Below, piece by piece: positions 9,578-18,139 of a DNA stretch of 64,000 bases (its first letter is position 1; each line of letters opens with the position of its first letter). The position numbers were made by a program, and so were the translations under genes. The notes beneath the pieces are model-generated. The model did not search any database. It had not been told where the DNA came from and saw only the letters and a list, made by a program, of their open reading frames with translations. Origin of the DNA: Pseudobacteroides cellulosolvens ATCC 35603 = DSM 2933 (GTDB lineage Bacteria > Bacillota > Clostridia > Acetivibrionales > DSM-2933); assembly GCF_001262605.1 (NCBI RefSeq), contig NZ_LGTC01000001.1, positions 3,971,001 to 4,035,000 on the forward strand, written 5' to 3'.

Positions 9578-11506
9578 TTAATCTTTCCACAAATTGTTAG
9601 CTGCATATTTTAATATTACATTACAGCAATGGTCGCAATAACCGTAGTTTTTCATCTCTTCAACCATTGCATTGTATTTTTCGCTTTGTTCCTGATCCCT
9701 CACCTTGGCCATTGTAACAACTCTGCTTAATTCTCTTACAGACGCAGTAAGCTTTTTCTCTATAGCTTCCTTTAGCGGCTCATAACTATTGAAATCAAGC
9801 TTTCCGCCATTTCTAAGAACAAAAAACATATATGCAGTAACATCTGCTCTAAATCCTTTTGCTGCAGAATCTGTAATTCCGATTTGTTCTTCAATTGATC
9901 TTAAGAACCTCTCATCAGGTTCTAACTCTTCGCCAGTGTTCCGATCTTTTATCTTTGTTTTATTAACATATGCTTCCGCATGGTCAAGGTAGTTGTTAAA
10001 AAGGCTTTCAGCCTGCTCTCTGTAACCATGAATAAATGCCTTTGTTATTTCCTTCTCAAGTATCTTGTTATATTCTTTTCTGATGTTATCCTGTATGAAA
10101 GCCAAATATCTTGATTTGTCATCATCAGATATGGCAAGTTCCTTAACTGCCTTAACAAGGGTTTCCATTACCGAAATGGGATTTATACAATCATGTTCCG
10201 ATTCCGATAAAGCAGTATCGATTGACTTCATTATAAACCTTGTTGAAATACCAGTCATACCTTCCCTTGCAGCTTCTTCACGAAGCTCGAATATATCAAT
10301 CTTTCTTGCCATTCCCTTTTCAACAATCTCTTCACCATTATATATTTTCAGCTTGGTCATAGGGTCAACCTTAGCAGAAGGTGCAAGCCTTGTAAGAATA
10401 GCAAACATTGAAGCAATCTCAATGGTGTGAGGTGCAATATGAGCTTTAAATCTGCTCTTTTTAAGAATCTTTTCATAAATCTTTGTTTCTTCACCCAGTT
10501 CAAGGCAGTATGGTATTTCAATCTTTACAATTCTATCTAAAATAGCTTCATTAGTATGATCTGACTTAAATTTGTTCCATTCCGCTTCATTTGAATGTGC
10601 AAGAATTATTCCGTCAAAATAGATCATTGAACCTTTACCCGGTGACGGAACTGATTTCTCCTGGGTTGCAGTTATCATTGTGTGGAGGTATTCAGTCTCA
10701 TTTTTGAAAACTTCTATAAACTCTACTATACCTCTGTTACCAACGTTAAATGCACCATTTAAGGACAAGACCCTTGGATCATCTTCTGGATACATGTCAA
10801 TTTTCGATATATCAACCGATCCTATAAGAACTGATGTGTCCTGGTTATTAGGGTCTACAGGCGGTACTACGCCTATTCCTTTTCTCGATCTGATTGAGAA
10901 CCCTACTGTTTCAACCGGGAACTTTTCATATTCGCCGTTAAATTCATTCTTAAGCCTGTAGCGGCATATAGGACAAAGGTCACCTTCTATTTTTACATTG
11001 AGTATTTCCTCAAATTGCTTTCTAAGATGTTTTGGAATCAAATGCAGAGGCTCCTCCCTTATTGGGCAGCCTTTTAATGCATATACTGGGGAACTCATTT
11101 CAAGAGCCTTTTTCAAAGCTTCCATAAGTGATGATTTTCCTGACCCAACTGGTCCTACAAGATATAGAACCTGTCTGGACTCCTCTCCTGCCATTGCAGC
11201 TGAGTGAAAATACCTGACAAGCTTCATTATTGTTTTATCAATACCAAAAAAATCATCCTCAAAAAACTTGTACTTTTTTACAACATCATTCCCATAAATT
11301 CTTCTTAATCGAGGGTTTTCATCAGTTTTAATGACTTCAACTCCCGGATTTGTTATAAGATTATACATTCTTTGATGAGCTAACATGGAAATATCAGGAT
11401 TTTGTTTTAAAATCTCAAGATAATCCAGAAATACCCCTTTAAAAACACCGTTTTTTCTCTCTTCCCTATCCTTTTGAATAATGCTAGAAATATCTACCTT
11501 TCCCAT
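9578..11506 (-). CDS. prkA: PrkA serine protein kinase / AAA+ ATPase
   Basis: About 642 residues. It has the PrkA AAA-type core: Walker A GPVGSGKSS, the conserved EEPLHLIP segment, a CPICRYRL zinc-like pair and the GSMIYFDGIILAHSNE stretch, then the C-terminal kinase-like region. In Bacillus subtilis PrkA acts early in sporulation in the mother cell; both kinase and AAA+ protease-like activity have been proposed. The start at 11506 (MGKVDISSIIQ) has AGGAGGT at correct spacing, whereas the longer 11551 start has none. It is the first gene of the operon with yhbH and spoVR. Confidence 0.95.
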   Translation of the reverse strand: MGKVDISSIIQKDREERKNGVFKGVFLDYLEILKQNPDISMLAHQRMYNLITNPGVEVIKTDENPRLRRIYGNDVVKKYKFFEDDFFGIDKTIMKLVRYFHSAAMAGEESRQVLYLVGPVGSGKSSLMEALKKALEMSSPVYALKGCPIREEPLHLIPKHLRKQFEEILNVKIEGDLCPICRYRLKNEFNGEYEKFPVETVGFSIRSRKGIGVVPPVDPNNQDTSVLIGSVDISKIDMYPEDDPRVLSLNGAFNVGNRGIVEFIEVFKNETEYLHTMITATQEKSVPSPGKGSMIYFDGIILAHSNEAEWNKFKSDHTNEAILDRIVKIEIPYCLELGEETKIYEKILKKSRFKAHIAPHTIEIASMFAILTRLAPSAKVDPMTKLKIYNGEEIVEKGMARKIDIFELREEAAREGMTGISTRFIMKSIDTALSESEHDCINPISVMETLVKAVKELAISDDDKSRYLAFIQDNIRKEYNKILEKEITKAFIHGYREQAESLFNNYLDHAEAYVNKTKIKDRNTGEELEPDERFLRSIEEQIGITDSAAKGFRADVTAYMFFVLRNGGKLDFNSYEPLKEAIEKKLTASVRELSRVVTMAKVRDQEQSEKYNAMVEEMKNYGYCDHCCNVILKYAANNLWKD

Positions 11507-11955
11507 AATAATTACCTCCTTTTTAATAGGATATGTTGGTTCATGTAGCATACAAACGCTGGTTCAATCTATATAAAATCACATCATCTTTTATATCAAT
11601 TCCTAAGCAATTTATATATAAATTATAATATTAATAAAGGTCATTTATATTACCTTTATTAAATAAATATTTCTACATTTATTGTACTGGATGAATTAAT
11701 ATTAAATTACCTTAAATATTTACCGGAAAAGAAGAAACTTTAAACAAAAACTTCAAAAGTGCTTTAAATTTATAACAACTAATTGTTTTTTATATAAAGT
11801 TATCCTGAATTTACTATTGTTAATATAATAATTTTATCATATTTAAAGCAAAATAACTATATCCAACTTTGGTCTTTATGCTCAAATTTTACCATTATAA
11901 CGGGTTTGTATTTAATGATATAATAATTTTGCCATAATCCCAGTTTTCGAAAGGT
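11507..11955. other. Divergent intergenic region, AT-rich
   Basis: About 450 bases separate the divergent prkA operon and the membrane protein gene. The DNA is very AT-rich and must contain both promoters. A CATATCCT box upstream of prkA near 11530 loosely resembles a sporulation SigE -10 element, but I could not identify a convincing -35, so no promoter is called. Confidence 0.4.
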
Positions 11956-13650
11956 ATGATTATTATTAAAACTCTAAAAGAAAAAATCAATAAATGTTTA
12001 TATATATTAATAGCTGTCACTGCAGGATTATGCCTTTTTTTGCTGACTTGTTCCATAACCCTTGAAAAAAGTATTATGAATCCTGAATTTCATGATGAAC
12101 TGCTAAAAAAACATGATTTGTATTCATATACCCAAAAACAAATAAAAAGTTCATTTGAAACCTTAAACCTTAATGCAGGATCCGATGCAGACTCCGACCA
12201 GATCTCAAACCTTTTGATTTCTCTAAAAAAGTCTATCACTCCGGATCTAATAAATATGAATTTAGATAGCCTTGTAGATGGTATGTTCCAATATCTTAAC
12301 GGAAAAAGCAACTTTCTTCCCGACATAGTAATAAATACCGATTCTATAAAAGATAATATTAATCCTAACGATATGACAGACCATAATCAAAAATACTCAT
12401 ACGCATTGTCAAAAATAAAAAAGATAAACTTAAGTCTTATCCTTCAATATTTTGACAGAAGTGATATAACTGACAGTTTGTCAATAATAAAGCTGTACTT
12501 TTATATCATTAATACTATACCTATTTTTCTTGCCCTGCTGGCAGTAATGCTTTTTATTGTAGCTGCAGCTTTTTCAAAAAGCATAATTAAAATTGTTAAA
12601 TGGCTAATACTGTTATCTTCTGCCTGGGCTGCATTATTGTTAGTGTCTGCCATTTTCATTATTTATAAAAGCCATACACTGGAAAATAGCATCTATCCAA
12701 TTACTTCATCCATACCGCTTCCTGCTGATATTACATTATCCTATATAAATGATCTTCTGAAAGGTGTATGGTCAACCTTTATGGTCCTTGGGTTTATTAT
12801 TGGTTTAATCTGCCTGTTTTTATTAACTATGCTGAAAACTAAACACATCAACCTTGCAGAGAAACAAATATCCGGCGATAAAACCAGGCTCTTTAGCTCT
12901 ATTAAATACGGAGCCTGTATTTTCTTATTTATGTTAGTTATATCGGTATTAATAAATAAATCTTATATAGTTAAAAAGGAATTTCTAGAAAATAATTTCC
13001 CTGTAATTATTAATAAGCTTAAAAATTACAGCACTGTAACCAAAATTATTCCCGCCAAAGATACATCAATATACATGCTTCTCTTAAAACTTGTCGACAA
13101 AAAAGATAAGACACCTATAGCTGACATAAAAATGCATCTTACAGGTGAAGCCTCTTCACGCAAAATAAATAGTCTTGATATTGTTTCTGACGAAAACGGT
13201 GATGCCAGATATATCCTGGATAAAGGTAAATACAGGCTTAGCTTTGATTCAGAGAGCTTTCCTAAGTCATACCAAATGCCCTCATCTGTTTTTTTCGAGC
13301 TTAAATCAGCAGGAACAACCATAATATCAATTGAGCTTGATAAAAACCAGGATACCGCCTTAAATAAATGGGGCATCGCAGAAATTGAAATTTTTGATAA
13401 TGACAATATTCCGGTTCATAATGTTGAATTATATGTTGAAGGTATCCCATCAGCACCTGGCAACCCAGATACCTTGAAGGCAGTGACAAATTCTGAAGGA
13501 ATTGCTGTATTCAGGCTTAATGAAGGAACTTACAAAATCGGCTTTACAAATACAACCTTTCCGGCAAATTATAAAATTCCTTCTCCCATAGATATTAGTG
13601 TTATGGCTAACAGTATTGGGAGATACAGTTTAAGATTATCTTCGGAATGA
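11956..13650 (+). CDS. Membrane protein with two C-terminal Ig-like/SpaA-type repeats
   Basis: 564 residues, no family recognised. Hydrophobic segments lie near residues 13-35, 178-202, 208-232, 270-294 and 317-335. Residues 36-175 form a polar loop. The C-terminal part (about 365-564) has two similar beta-sandwich repeats, each with the pattern DENGDARYILDKGKYRLSF or NSEGIAVFRLNEGTYKIGF and ending in a FP(x)3YxxPS motif, typical of carboxypeptidase-regulatory or SpaA-like domains. Membrane topology places the repeats either outside or at the membrane surface. The ribosome site is poor (GAAAGG almost touching the ATG). Function unknown; envelope role is inference. Confidence 0.7.
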   Translation: MIIIKTLKEKINKCLYILIAVTAGLCLFLLTCSITLEKSIMNPEFHDELLKKHDLYSYTQKQIKSSFETLNLNAGSDADSDQISNLLISLKKSITPDLINMNLDSLVDGMFQYLNGKSNFLPDIVINTDSIKDNINPNDMTDHNQKYSYALSKIKKINLSLILQYFDRSDITDSLSIIKLYFYIINTIPIFLALLAVMLFIVAAAFSKSIIKIVKWLILLSSAWAALLLVSAIFIIYKSHTLENSIYPITSSIPLPADITLSYINDLLKGVWSTFMVLGFIIGLICLFLLTMLKTKHINLAEKQISGDKTRLFSSIKYGACIFLFMLVISVLINKSYIVKKEFLENNFPVIINKLKNYSTVTKIIPAKDTSIYMLLLKLVDKKDKTPIADIKMHLTGEASSRKINSLDIVSDENGDARYILDKGKYRLSFDSESFPKSYQMPSSVFFELKSAGTTIISIELDKNQDTALNKWGIAEIEIFDNDNIPVHNVELYVEGIPSAPGNPDTLKAVTNSEGIAVFRLNEGTYKIGFTNTTFPANYKIPSPIDISVMANSIGRYSLRLSSE

Positions 13651-13710
13651 ACAATTTATTAGCAATGCCGGCCCATCCTGTAACAATAAAATATCGCCTG
13701 GAATATTATA

Positions 13711-13754
13711 AACCATATTAAATTAAATGATTAATCATTTAATTTAATATGGTT
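13711..13754. repeat. Perfect 44-bp palindrome
   Basis: Every base from 13711 to 13754 pairs with its mirror: arms of 22 bases centred on TTAA, composed almost wholly of A/T with AACC/GGTT ends. It lies 60 bases after the preceding stop and 31 bases before the next start, with a T6 run eight bases later. It could be an AT-rich terminator for the upstream gene or a protein-binding site for the downstream one. Confidence 0.85.
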
Positions 13755-13785
13755 AAAAGTATTTTTTGCAGGGAGGAAAGAAATA

Positions 13786-14634
13786 ATGCCTTATTTTGGA
13801 TACTCATTCTCTAATGGAGGAAATGGAAAGAAGAGTAGTGAAAAGCCAAGCAATACCATACCCGAAGCACAGGAAATTAAAGGAACTTCAAATAATCAGG
13901 CAGCTAAAGAGTCTATGGAAGAGAAACCTTTAGAAATTAAAAAATCACTAAATGATATCAACCTATCAGCTGCAGAAATTCCTCTGACTTCAAATAAACC
14001 GGTTAATCCACAAATGTATGGAATGCCTCAGATGCCCTATATGCAAAATCCACCTATACATACCTGTCCATATTTAATGTATTCCCAAATGCTCCCGGAT
14101 ATCTATAACACAGCCCCTTTATATGCAATGACACAAGATTTCCAGAATGGAAATGCCATAAGGCCGGCTGGTGACCCTCCGCCTATATTGAGCGACAACC
14201 CTCCGGTCCTAAATATAGTTATGTTCAAGGAACTTACTGGATATCCCAATTATGGCAACCCTAGCAGAAATGCCGATATTCTTTATACTGGTAACAGGGG
14301 CACCTGGACATTCCAAATGCCGGGTTTTCAGCAGATACCATTTATTCGGTCTGCCCAGATAATAATACGTGCAGTGCTAGATGACCATAACAATGTTCCT
14401 ATAAATAGGTATTCTGCCAGAATAACAATAAATGAGAGAGTTGTTCATAACGGACCAGTACCATTAGATCATGGTACTCCTACCGGATCAATGTTCACTA
14501 ACTGGAGGCCGTTAACCTTTACTGTTAATAACATCAGAAGAATGAACAGAATAACAATCGAGAATACTTCGAGAACCGGTCCTGATGATTGGATGGCTTT
14601 TGACTGGATTGAGATAAGAGTTAATGAAAGGTGA
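13786..14634 (+). CDS. Putative spore-coat or surface protein, unknown family
   Basis: 282 residues. The first 55 or so are polar and low-complexity (Lys/Ser/Asn/Glu). Residues 65-125 are rich in Pro, Met, Tyr and Asn (PQMYGMPQMPYMQNPP), as in some coat proteins. The rest (about 140-282) looks like a compact beta-rich domain ending DDWMAFDWIEIRVNE, reminiscent of jelly-roll or carbohydrate-binding folds. There is no signal peptide, which fits a spore-coat protein assembled from the mother cell better than a secreted one; this is inference. GGGAGGAAA precedes the ATG. The perfect palindrome sits just upstream. Confidence 0.65.
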   Translation: MPYFGYSFSNGGNGKKSSEKPSNTIPEAQEIKGTSNNQAAKESMEEKPLEIKKSLNDINLSAAEIPLTSNKPVNPQMYGMPQMPYMQNPPIHTCPYLMYSQMLPDIYNTAPLYAMTQDFQNGNAIRPAGDPPPILSDNPPVLNIVMFKELTGYPNYGNPSRNADILYTGNRGTWTFQMPGFQQIPFIRSAQIIIRAVLDDHNNVPINRYSARITINERVVHNGPVPLDHGTPTGSMFTNWRPLTFTVNNIRRMNRITIENTSRTGPDDWMAFDWIEIRVNER

Positions 14635-14729
14635 AATGTTTGTAAAACCTAAGGCTGTTTTGGCTTTATTACTTAATCAATAAGTGCTATACTGTTATAA
14701 GAGAAAACAACATAAAGCAAAAATTATTT

Positions 14730-14813
14730 ATATGTTTTGCAATAGTTTAGAGCAATTATCCATACGAAAAGTAATTATTTGTTAATATCTAATCTTACTA
14801 TTGCAAAACATAT
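14730..14813. repeat. 17-bp perfect inverted repeat enclosing a smaller hairpin, upstream of rqcH
   Basis: ATATGTTTTGCAATAGT (14730-14746) is matched exactly by its reverse complement at 14797-14813, enclosing 50 bases that hold a weaker AATTA/TAATT stem. It ends 56 bases before the rqcH start. It may be a leader structure or a small non-autonomous element; no known riboswitch is recognised. Confidence 0.7.
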
Positions 14814-14868
14814 TCCTTTATAGTGTTTTATTTAACAGCAAATTCAAAAATTTAGAGGAGTGACAACA

Positions 14869-16629
14869 TTGCCATTTGACGGTATAGTAGTAAAATCCAT
14901 AGTGGAGGAGTTATCCGAAACACTTACAGGAAGCAGAATAGAAAAAATATTTCAGCCCGAGTCCGATGAAATAATAATAAATATACGTGCCAAAGGCCAG
15001 AACTATAAGCTGTTATTAAGTGCAAGCCCAAACTACCCCAGAATCCATTTTACCGATTCATTAAAGGAGAACCCTGCCGTTCCTCCAGTTTTTTGCATGC
15101 TGCTCAGAAAACATTTATCAGGCGGAAAAATAACAGGGGTTGAGTTTCATGACTTTGAGAGAATAATTAGCCTTTATGTCGAATCATTAGACGAGCTTGG
15201 CGATCTGACGAAAAAACACCTTATAATCGAAATAATGGGTAGACATAGCAATATCATTCTTACAAATGATGAAGGCAGAATACTTGATTCCATAAAGCAT
15301 GTAGATAATGAAGTCAGCCGAATTAGAGAAGTTATGCCTGGAAGACAGTATATTATGCCACCGGCACAAGACAAATCAAACCCTGAATGCATTGTTCCCG
15401 AGAAGTTTATTGATGAAGGGGCATTAAACTGCCAAACCAATGTGGATAAATACCTTTTAAACAACATAAAAGGCTTCAGTCCGCTCTTATGCAGAGAGAT
15501 AACCTTTCTTTCTGGAATAGATGACAGAGTATCTTTTGCCAACCTGCCAAAAGAAAAAAAAGACAGTCTTATAAGTGTGCTTAAAAACACTTTGGAAGCA
15601 ATAATTACATCGGACTTTAAGCCTTGTATAGTATTTGATTCTGAAGACATGGCGAAGCCTGTTGAGTTTCATTGTCTAGATCTTAAACAGTATAATTTTG
15701 TAAGGCATTATCCTACAATGAACCAAGCCCTGGATGCCTTTTACAAGGAAAAGGACAGGGCTGAACGAAGCAAACAGAAAAAATCCGATGTTTTGAAGGT
15801 AATAAACAATAACCTGGACAGATGCAATAAAAAGCTTTCTCTTCAGCAGGAAAAAATGCGGGAGGTATCCGACCGTGATGAATTAAAACTTTATGGGGAA
15901 TTGTTGACTGCAAATATATACAGCATACCCAAAAACACCAAATCAGTATCCCTCTTAAACTATTACAGTGAAAATAACGATTTTATTGAAATTTCACTTG
16001 ACCCTGATCTCACACCCCAGGAAAATGCACAAAAGTATTTTAAACAGTACAATAAGGCTAAGAGTGCATATTTATCCACCAGTAAGCAGATGGAAGAAAC
16101 AGTTAAGGAAATGGAGTACTTAGAAGGTGTTCTTCAAATGCTGGATAACTGCAGTACTCTCCAGGAAATTAACGAGGTAAGACAGGAACTGGCCGAGGAA
16201 GGTTATCTATCAAAGAGGAACAAGAACAGCATAAATAAAAAGGACAAGCCTTCTAGTCCTCATCATTTTAAATCCTCAGACGGTTTTGACATATTGGTAG
16301 GAAAAAACAACAGGCAAAATGACCTTTTAACATTAAAGCAAGCTTCCAGCTGGGATATATGGCTTCACACCCGTAACATACCCGGCTCTCATGTGATAAT
16401 CAAGAGCAACAGGCAAAGCATACCTGACAGCACCCTGCTAGAAGCTGCAATAATTGCTGCATACCACAGCAAAGCAAAGAATTCATCCAACACCCCTGTT
16501 GACTATACCACTGTTAAGAACGTTAAAAAGCCTCCTGGTGCAAAACCTGGAATGGTTAATTATGATAACTTTAAAACCATTATTGTTGCACCTGATGAAG
16601 GCTTGATTAAAAAGCTCCGAGCTGATTAA
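14869..16629 (+). CDS. rqcH: RqcH, NFACT-family ribosome quality control protein
   Basis: About 586 residues (Rqc2 homologue, older name fibronectin-binding protein A). In the family it binds stalled 50S-peptidyl-tRNA and recruits tRNA-Ala to add C-terminal alanine tails. Seen here: NFACT-N with MPFDGIVVKSIVEEL at the start and EIMGRHSNIIL, a coiled-coil middle (about 290-430), and NFACT-R at the C-terminus (GFDILVGKNNRQND, WLHTRNIPGSHVII). The TTG at 14869 is chosen over GTG 14860 because GAGGAG is spaced eight bases from it and it gives the canonical MPFDG. At the position of the Bacillus D97-R98 pair this protein reads E97-R98. Confidence 0.92.
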   Translation: MPFDGIVVKSIVEELSETLTGSRIEKIFQPESDEIIINIRAKGQNYKLLLSASPNYPRIHFTDSLKENPAVPPVFCMLLRKHLSGGKITGVEFHDFERIISLYVESLDELGDLTKKHLIIEIMGRHSNIILTNDEGRILDSIKHVDNEVSRIREVMPGRQYIMPPAQDKSNPECIVPEKFIDEGALNCQTNVDKYLLNNIKGFSPLLCREITFLSGIDDRVSFANLPKEKKDSLISVLKNTLEAIITSDFKPCIVFDSEDMAKPVEFHCLDLKQYNFVRHYPTMNQALDAFYKEKDRAERSKQKKSDVLKVINNNLDRCNKKLSLQQEKMREVSDRDELKLYGELLTANIYSIPKNTKSVSLLNYYSENNDFIEISLDPDLTPQENAQKYFKQYNKAKSAYLSTSKQMEETVKEMEYLEGVLQMLDNCSTLQEINEVRQELAEEGYLSKRNKNSINKKDKPSSPHHFKSSDGFDILVGKNNRQNDLLTLKQASSWDIWLHTRNIPGSHVIIKSNRQSIPDSTLLEAAIIAAYHSKAKNSSNTPVDYTTVKNVKKPPGAKPGMVNYDNFKTIIVAPDEGLIKKLRAD

Positions 16630-16663
16630 GTTCCAATAAGCTTAAGTTATTTTTCATCCATGC

Positions 16664-17758
16664 CTAAACTGATGACATGGACAGGCCCCTGTTTTTAAAG
16701 GTCTCAATGGTCTTATGCATGCCGTCTTTATCAACACAAAATTCAAGGGCATCTTCAAAGGATATTCTATCCTGGGCAAGCAAATCCGCTATTGATTTAT
16801 CAAGAAGCTGCATGCCTATTGTCCCTCCCATTTGTATTGAAGAGTTTATGGCAGTGGACTTTCCTTCCCTTATCTGATTGCTTATGGCAGGTGTAACAAC
16901 CATAATTTCAAGGGCAGCTACCCTGCCTTTACCTGTCTTATCAGGTATAAGTCTCTGTGATATAACCGCCTTTAATGCTGTAGAAACCTGCACCCTTATT
17001 TGCTGCTGCTGATGTGGAGGAAAAACGTCTATCATTCTATCTATGGTTTTTGCAGCACCAAGGGTATGAAGTGTGGAAAGTACAAGGTGGCCTGTTTCAG
17101 CAGCGGTAACGGCAATACTTATTGACTCCTGATCCCTCATCTCACCGATAAATATAACATCAGGGTCTTCTCTTAATGCCGCCCTGAGTGCATTATTATA
17201 CGTCTTGCTATCATGGCCTATCTCCCTTTGATTTACTATGCATTTGTCATGGTTGAAAACATATTCTACAGGATCCTCAAGCGTAAGTATATGTCCATCT
17301 ATTGAGGAATTGATCTCATTAATGATGGATGCAACAGTGGTTGACTTACCGCTTCCTGTAGGACCGGTAACAAGTATCAACCCTTCTTTTATTTCACTAA
17401 TCTGTTTTACTACAGGAGGTAGGTTTAATGCTGATAATGATGGTATTTTTGAAGCCAAAGCACGGAAAACCAAGGCTATTGATCCTCGCTGGAAAAATGC
17501 ATTAACCCTGAATCTTGATACGTCAGGCACTGTTATGGAAAAATCGGCTTCGCCAACAGATGTTAAGTGTTCCATTTTTTCCTTATCCATACACGCCTTT
17601 GCATATTGCATTGTATCTTCAAAAGTCAGCTTATCTGAGTCAATCTGCTTCATATGTCCGTTAATTCTGAAGCTTGGTGCCCTTCCTGCTGTTATATGGA
17701 CATCTGAAGCCTTACTGTCAACTGCCATTTTTAATAATTGATTAAGCTCTATAACCAT
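16664..17758 (-). CDS. pilT: PilT-type pilus retraction ATPase
   Basis: About 364 residues. It shows the secretion ATPase set: Walker A GPTGSGKST, Asp box, Walker B region ending in IGEMRDQES, the His box (STLHTLGAAKTIDRMID) and the PilT C-terminal region. The family powers type IV pilus retraction as a hexamer at the inner face of the membrane. The start at 17758 (MVIELNQLLKMAV) has AGGAG six bases upstream; the ATG two codons earlier overlaps it. No other pilus gene is in the window, so partners must be elsewhere or the protein works apart from a pilus locus. Convergent with rqcH. Confidence 0.93.
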   Translation of the reverse strand: MVIELNQLLKMAVDSKASDVHITAGRAPSFRINGHMKQIDSDKLTFEDTMQYAKACMDKEKMEHLTSVGEADFSITVPDVSRFRVNAFFQRGSIALVFRALASKIPSLSALNLPPVVKQISEIKEGLILVTGPTGSGKSTTVASIINEINSSIDGHILTLEDPVEYVFNHDKCIVNQREIGHDSKTYNNALRAALREDPDVIFIGEMRDQESISIAVTAAETGHLVLSTLHTLGAAKTIDRMIDVFPPHQQQQIRVQVSTALKAVISQRLIPDKTGKGRVAALEIMVVTPAISNQIREGKSTAINSSIQMGGTIGMQLLDKSIADLLAQDRISFEDALEFCVDKDGMHKTIETFKNRGLSMSSV

Positions 17759-18139
17759 AGGCATCTCCTTGATAAGGAATTGGCAAGATACATCTTCCGC
17801 TTTATAAAATGTGATTTATAGGTTAGATAAGATCATTAATTTACATATAAAAAGCATTATTAATTTTACATTTTGCAGAGCAAATAATGGAAGCATCAAT
17901 AAGATTTATAATAGACAAATATAAAATTAATAGATTTATCACTTTTAATATAGATTTGAAATGGCCTAAGAATTATAAGCAGAATATATATCCATTCATC
18001 CCCAGATTTTCTTATCCCACTATCGAGACATATGAATGTAGGAATAACTAAAATATTATTTAAGTCCTTACAAAGATATTTTAATCATTCCTAAATCAAA
18101 TTATATATCGGCATTTCTTATCAATATATTTAGCAGTTT
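17759..18139. other. Intergenic region with imperfect inverted repeat
   Basis: About 380 AT-rich bases between the exopolysaccharide gene's stop and pilT. The only structure seen is an inverted repeat, 18040-18055 with 18077-18092 (14 of 16 paired), whose arm ATATTTTAATCATTCCTAA resembles the end of the dispersed palindromic repeat. The pilT promoter presumably lies near 17770-17850 but was not resolved. Confidence 0.45.

Noticed and set aside
11956..13650. Alternative downstream start for the membrane protein because the ribosome site is poor
   Set aside because: Later in-frame ATGs would remove the N-terminal membrane helix and have no better ribosome site.
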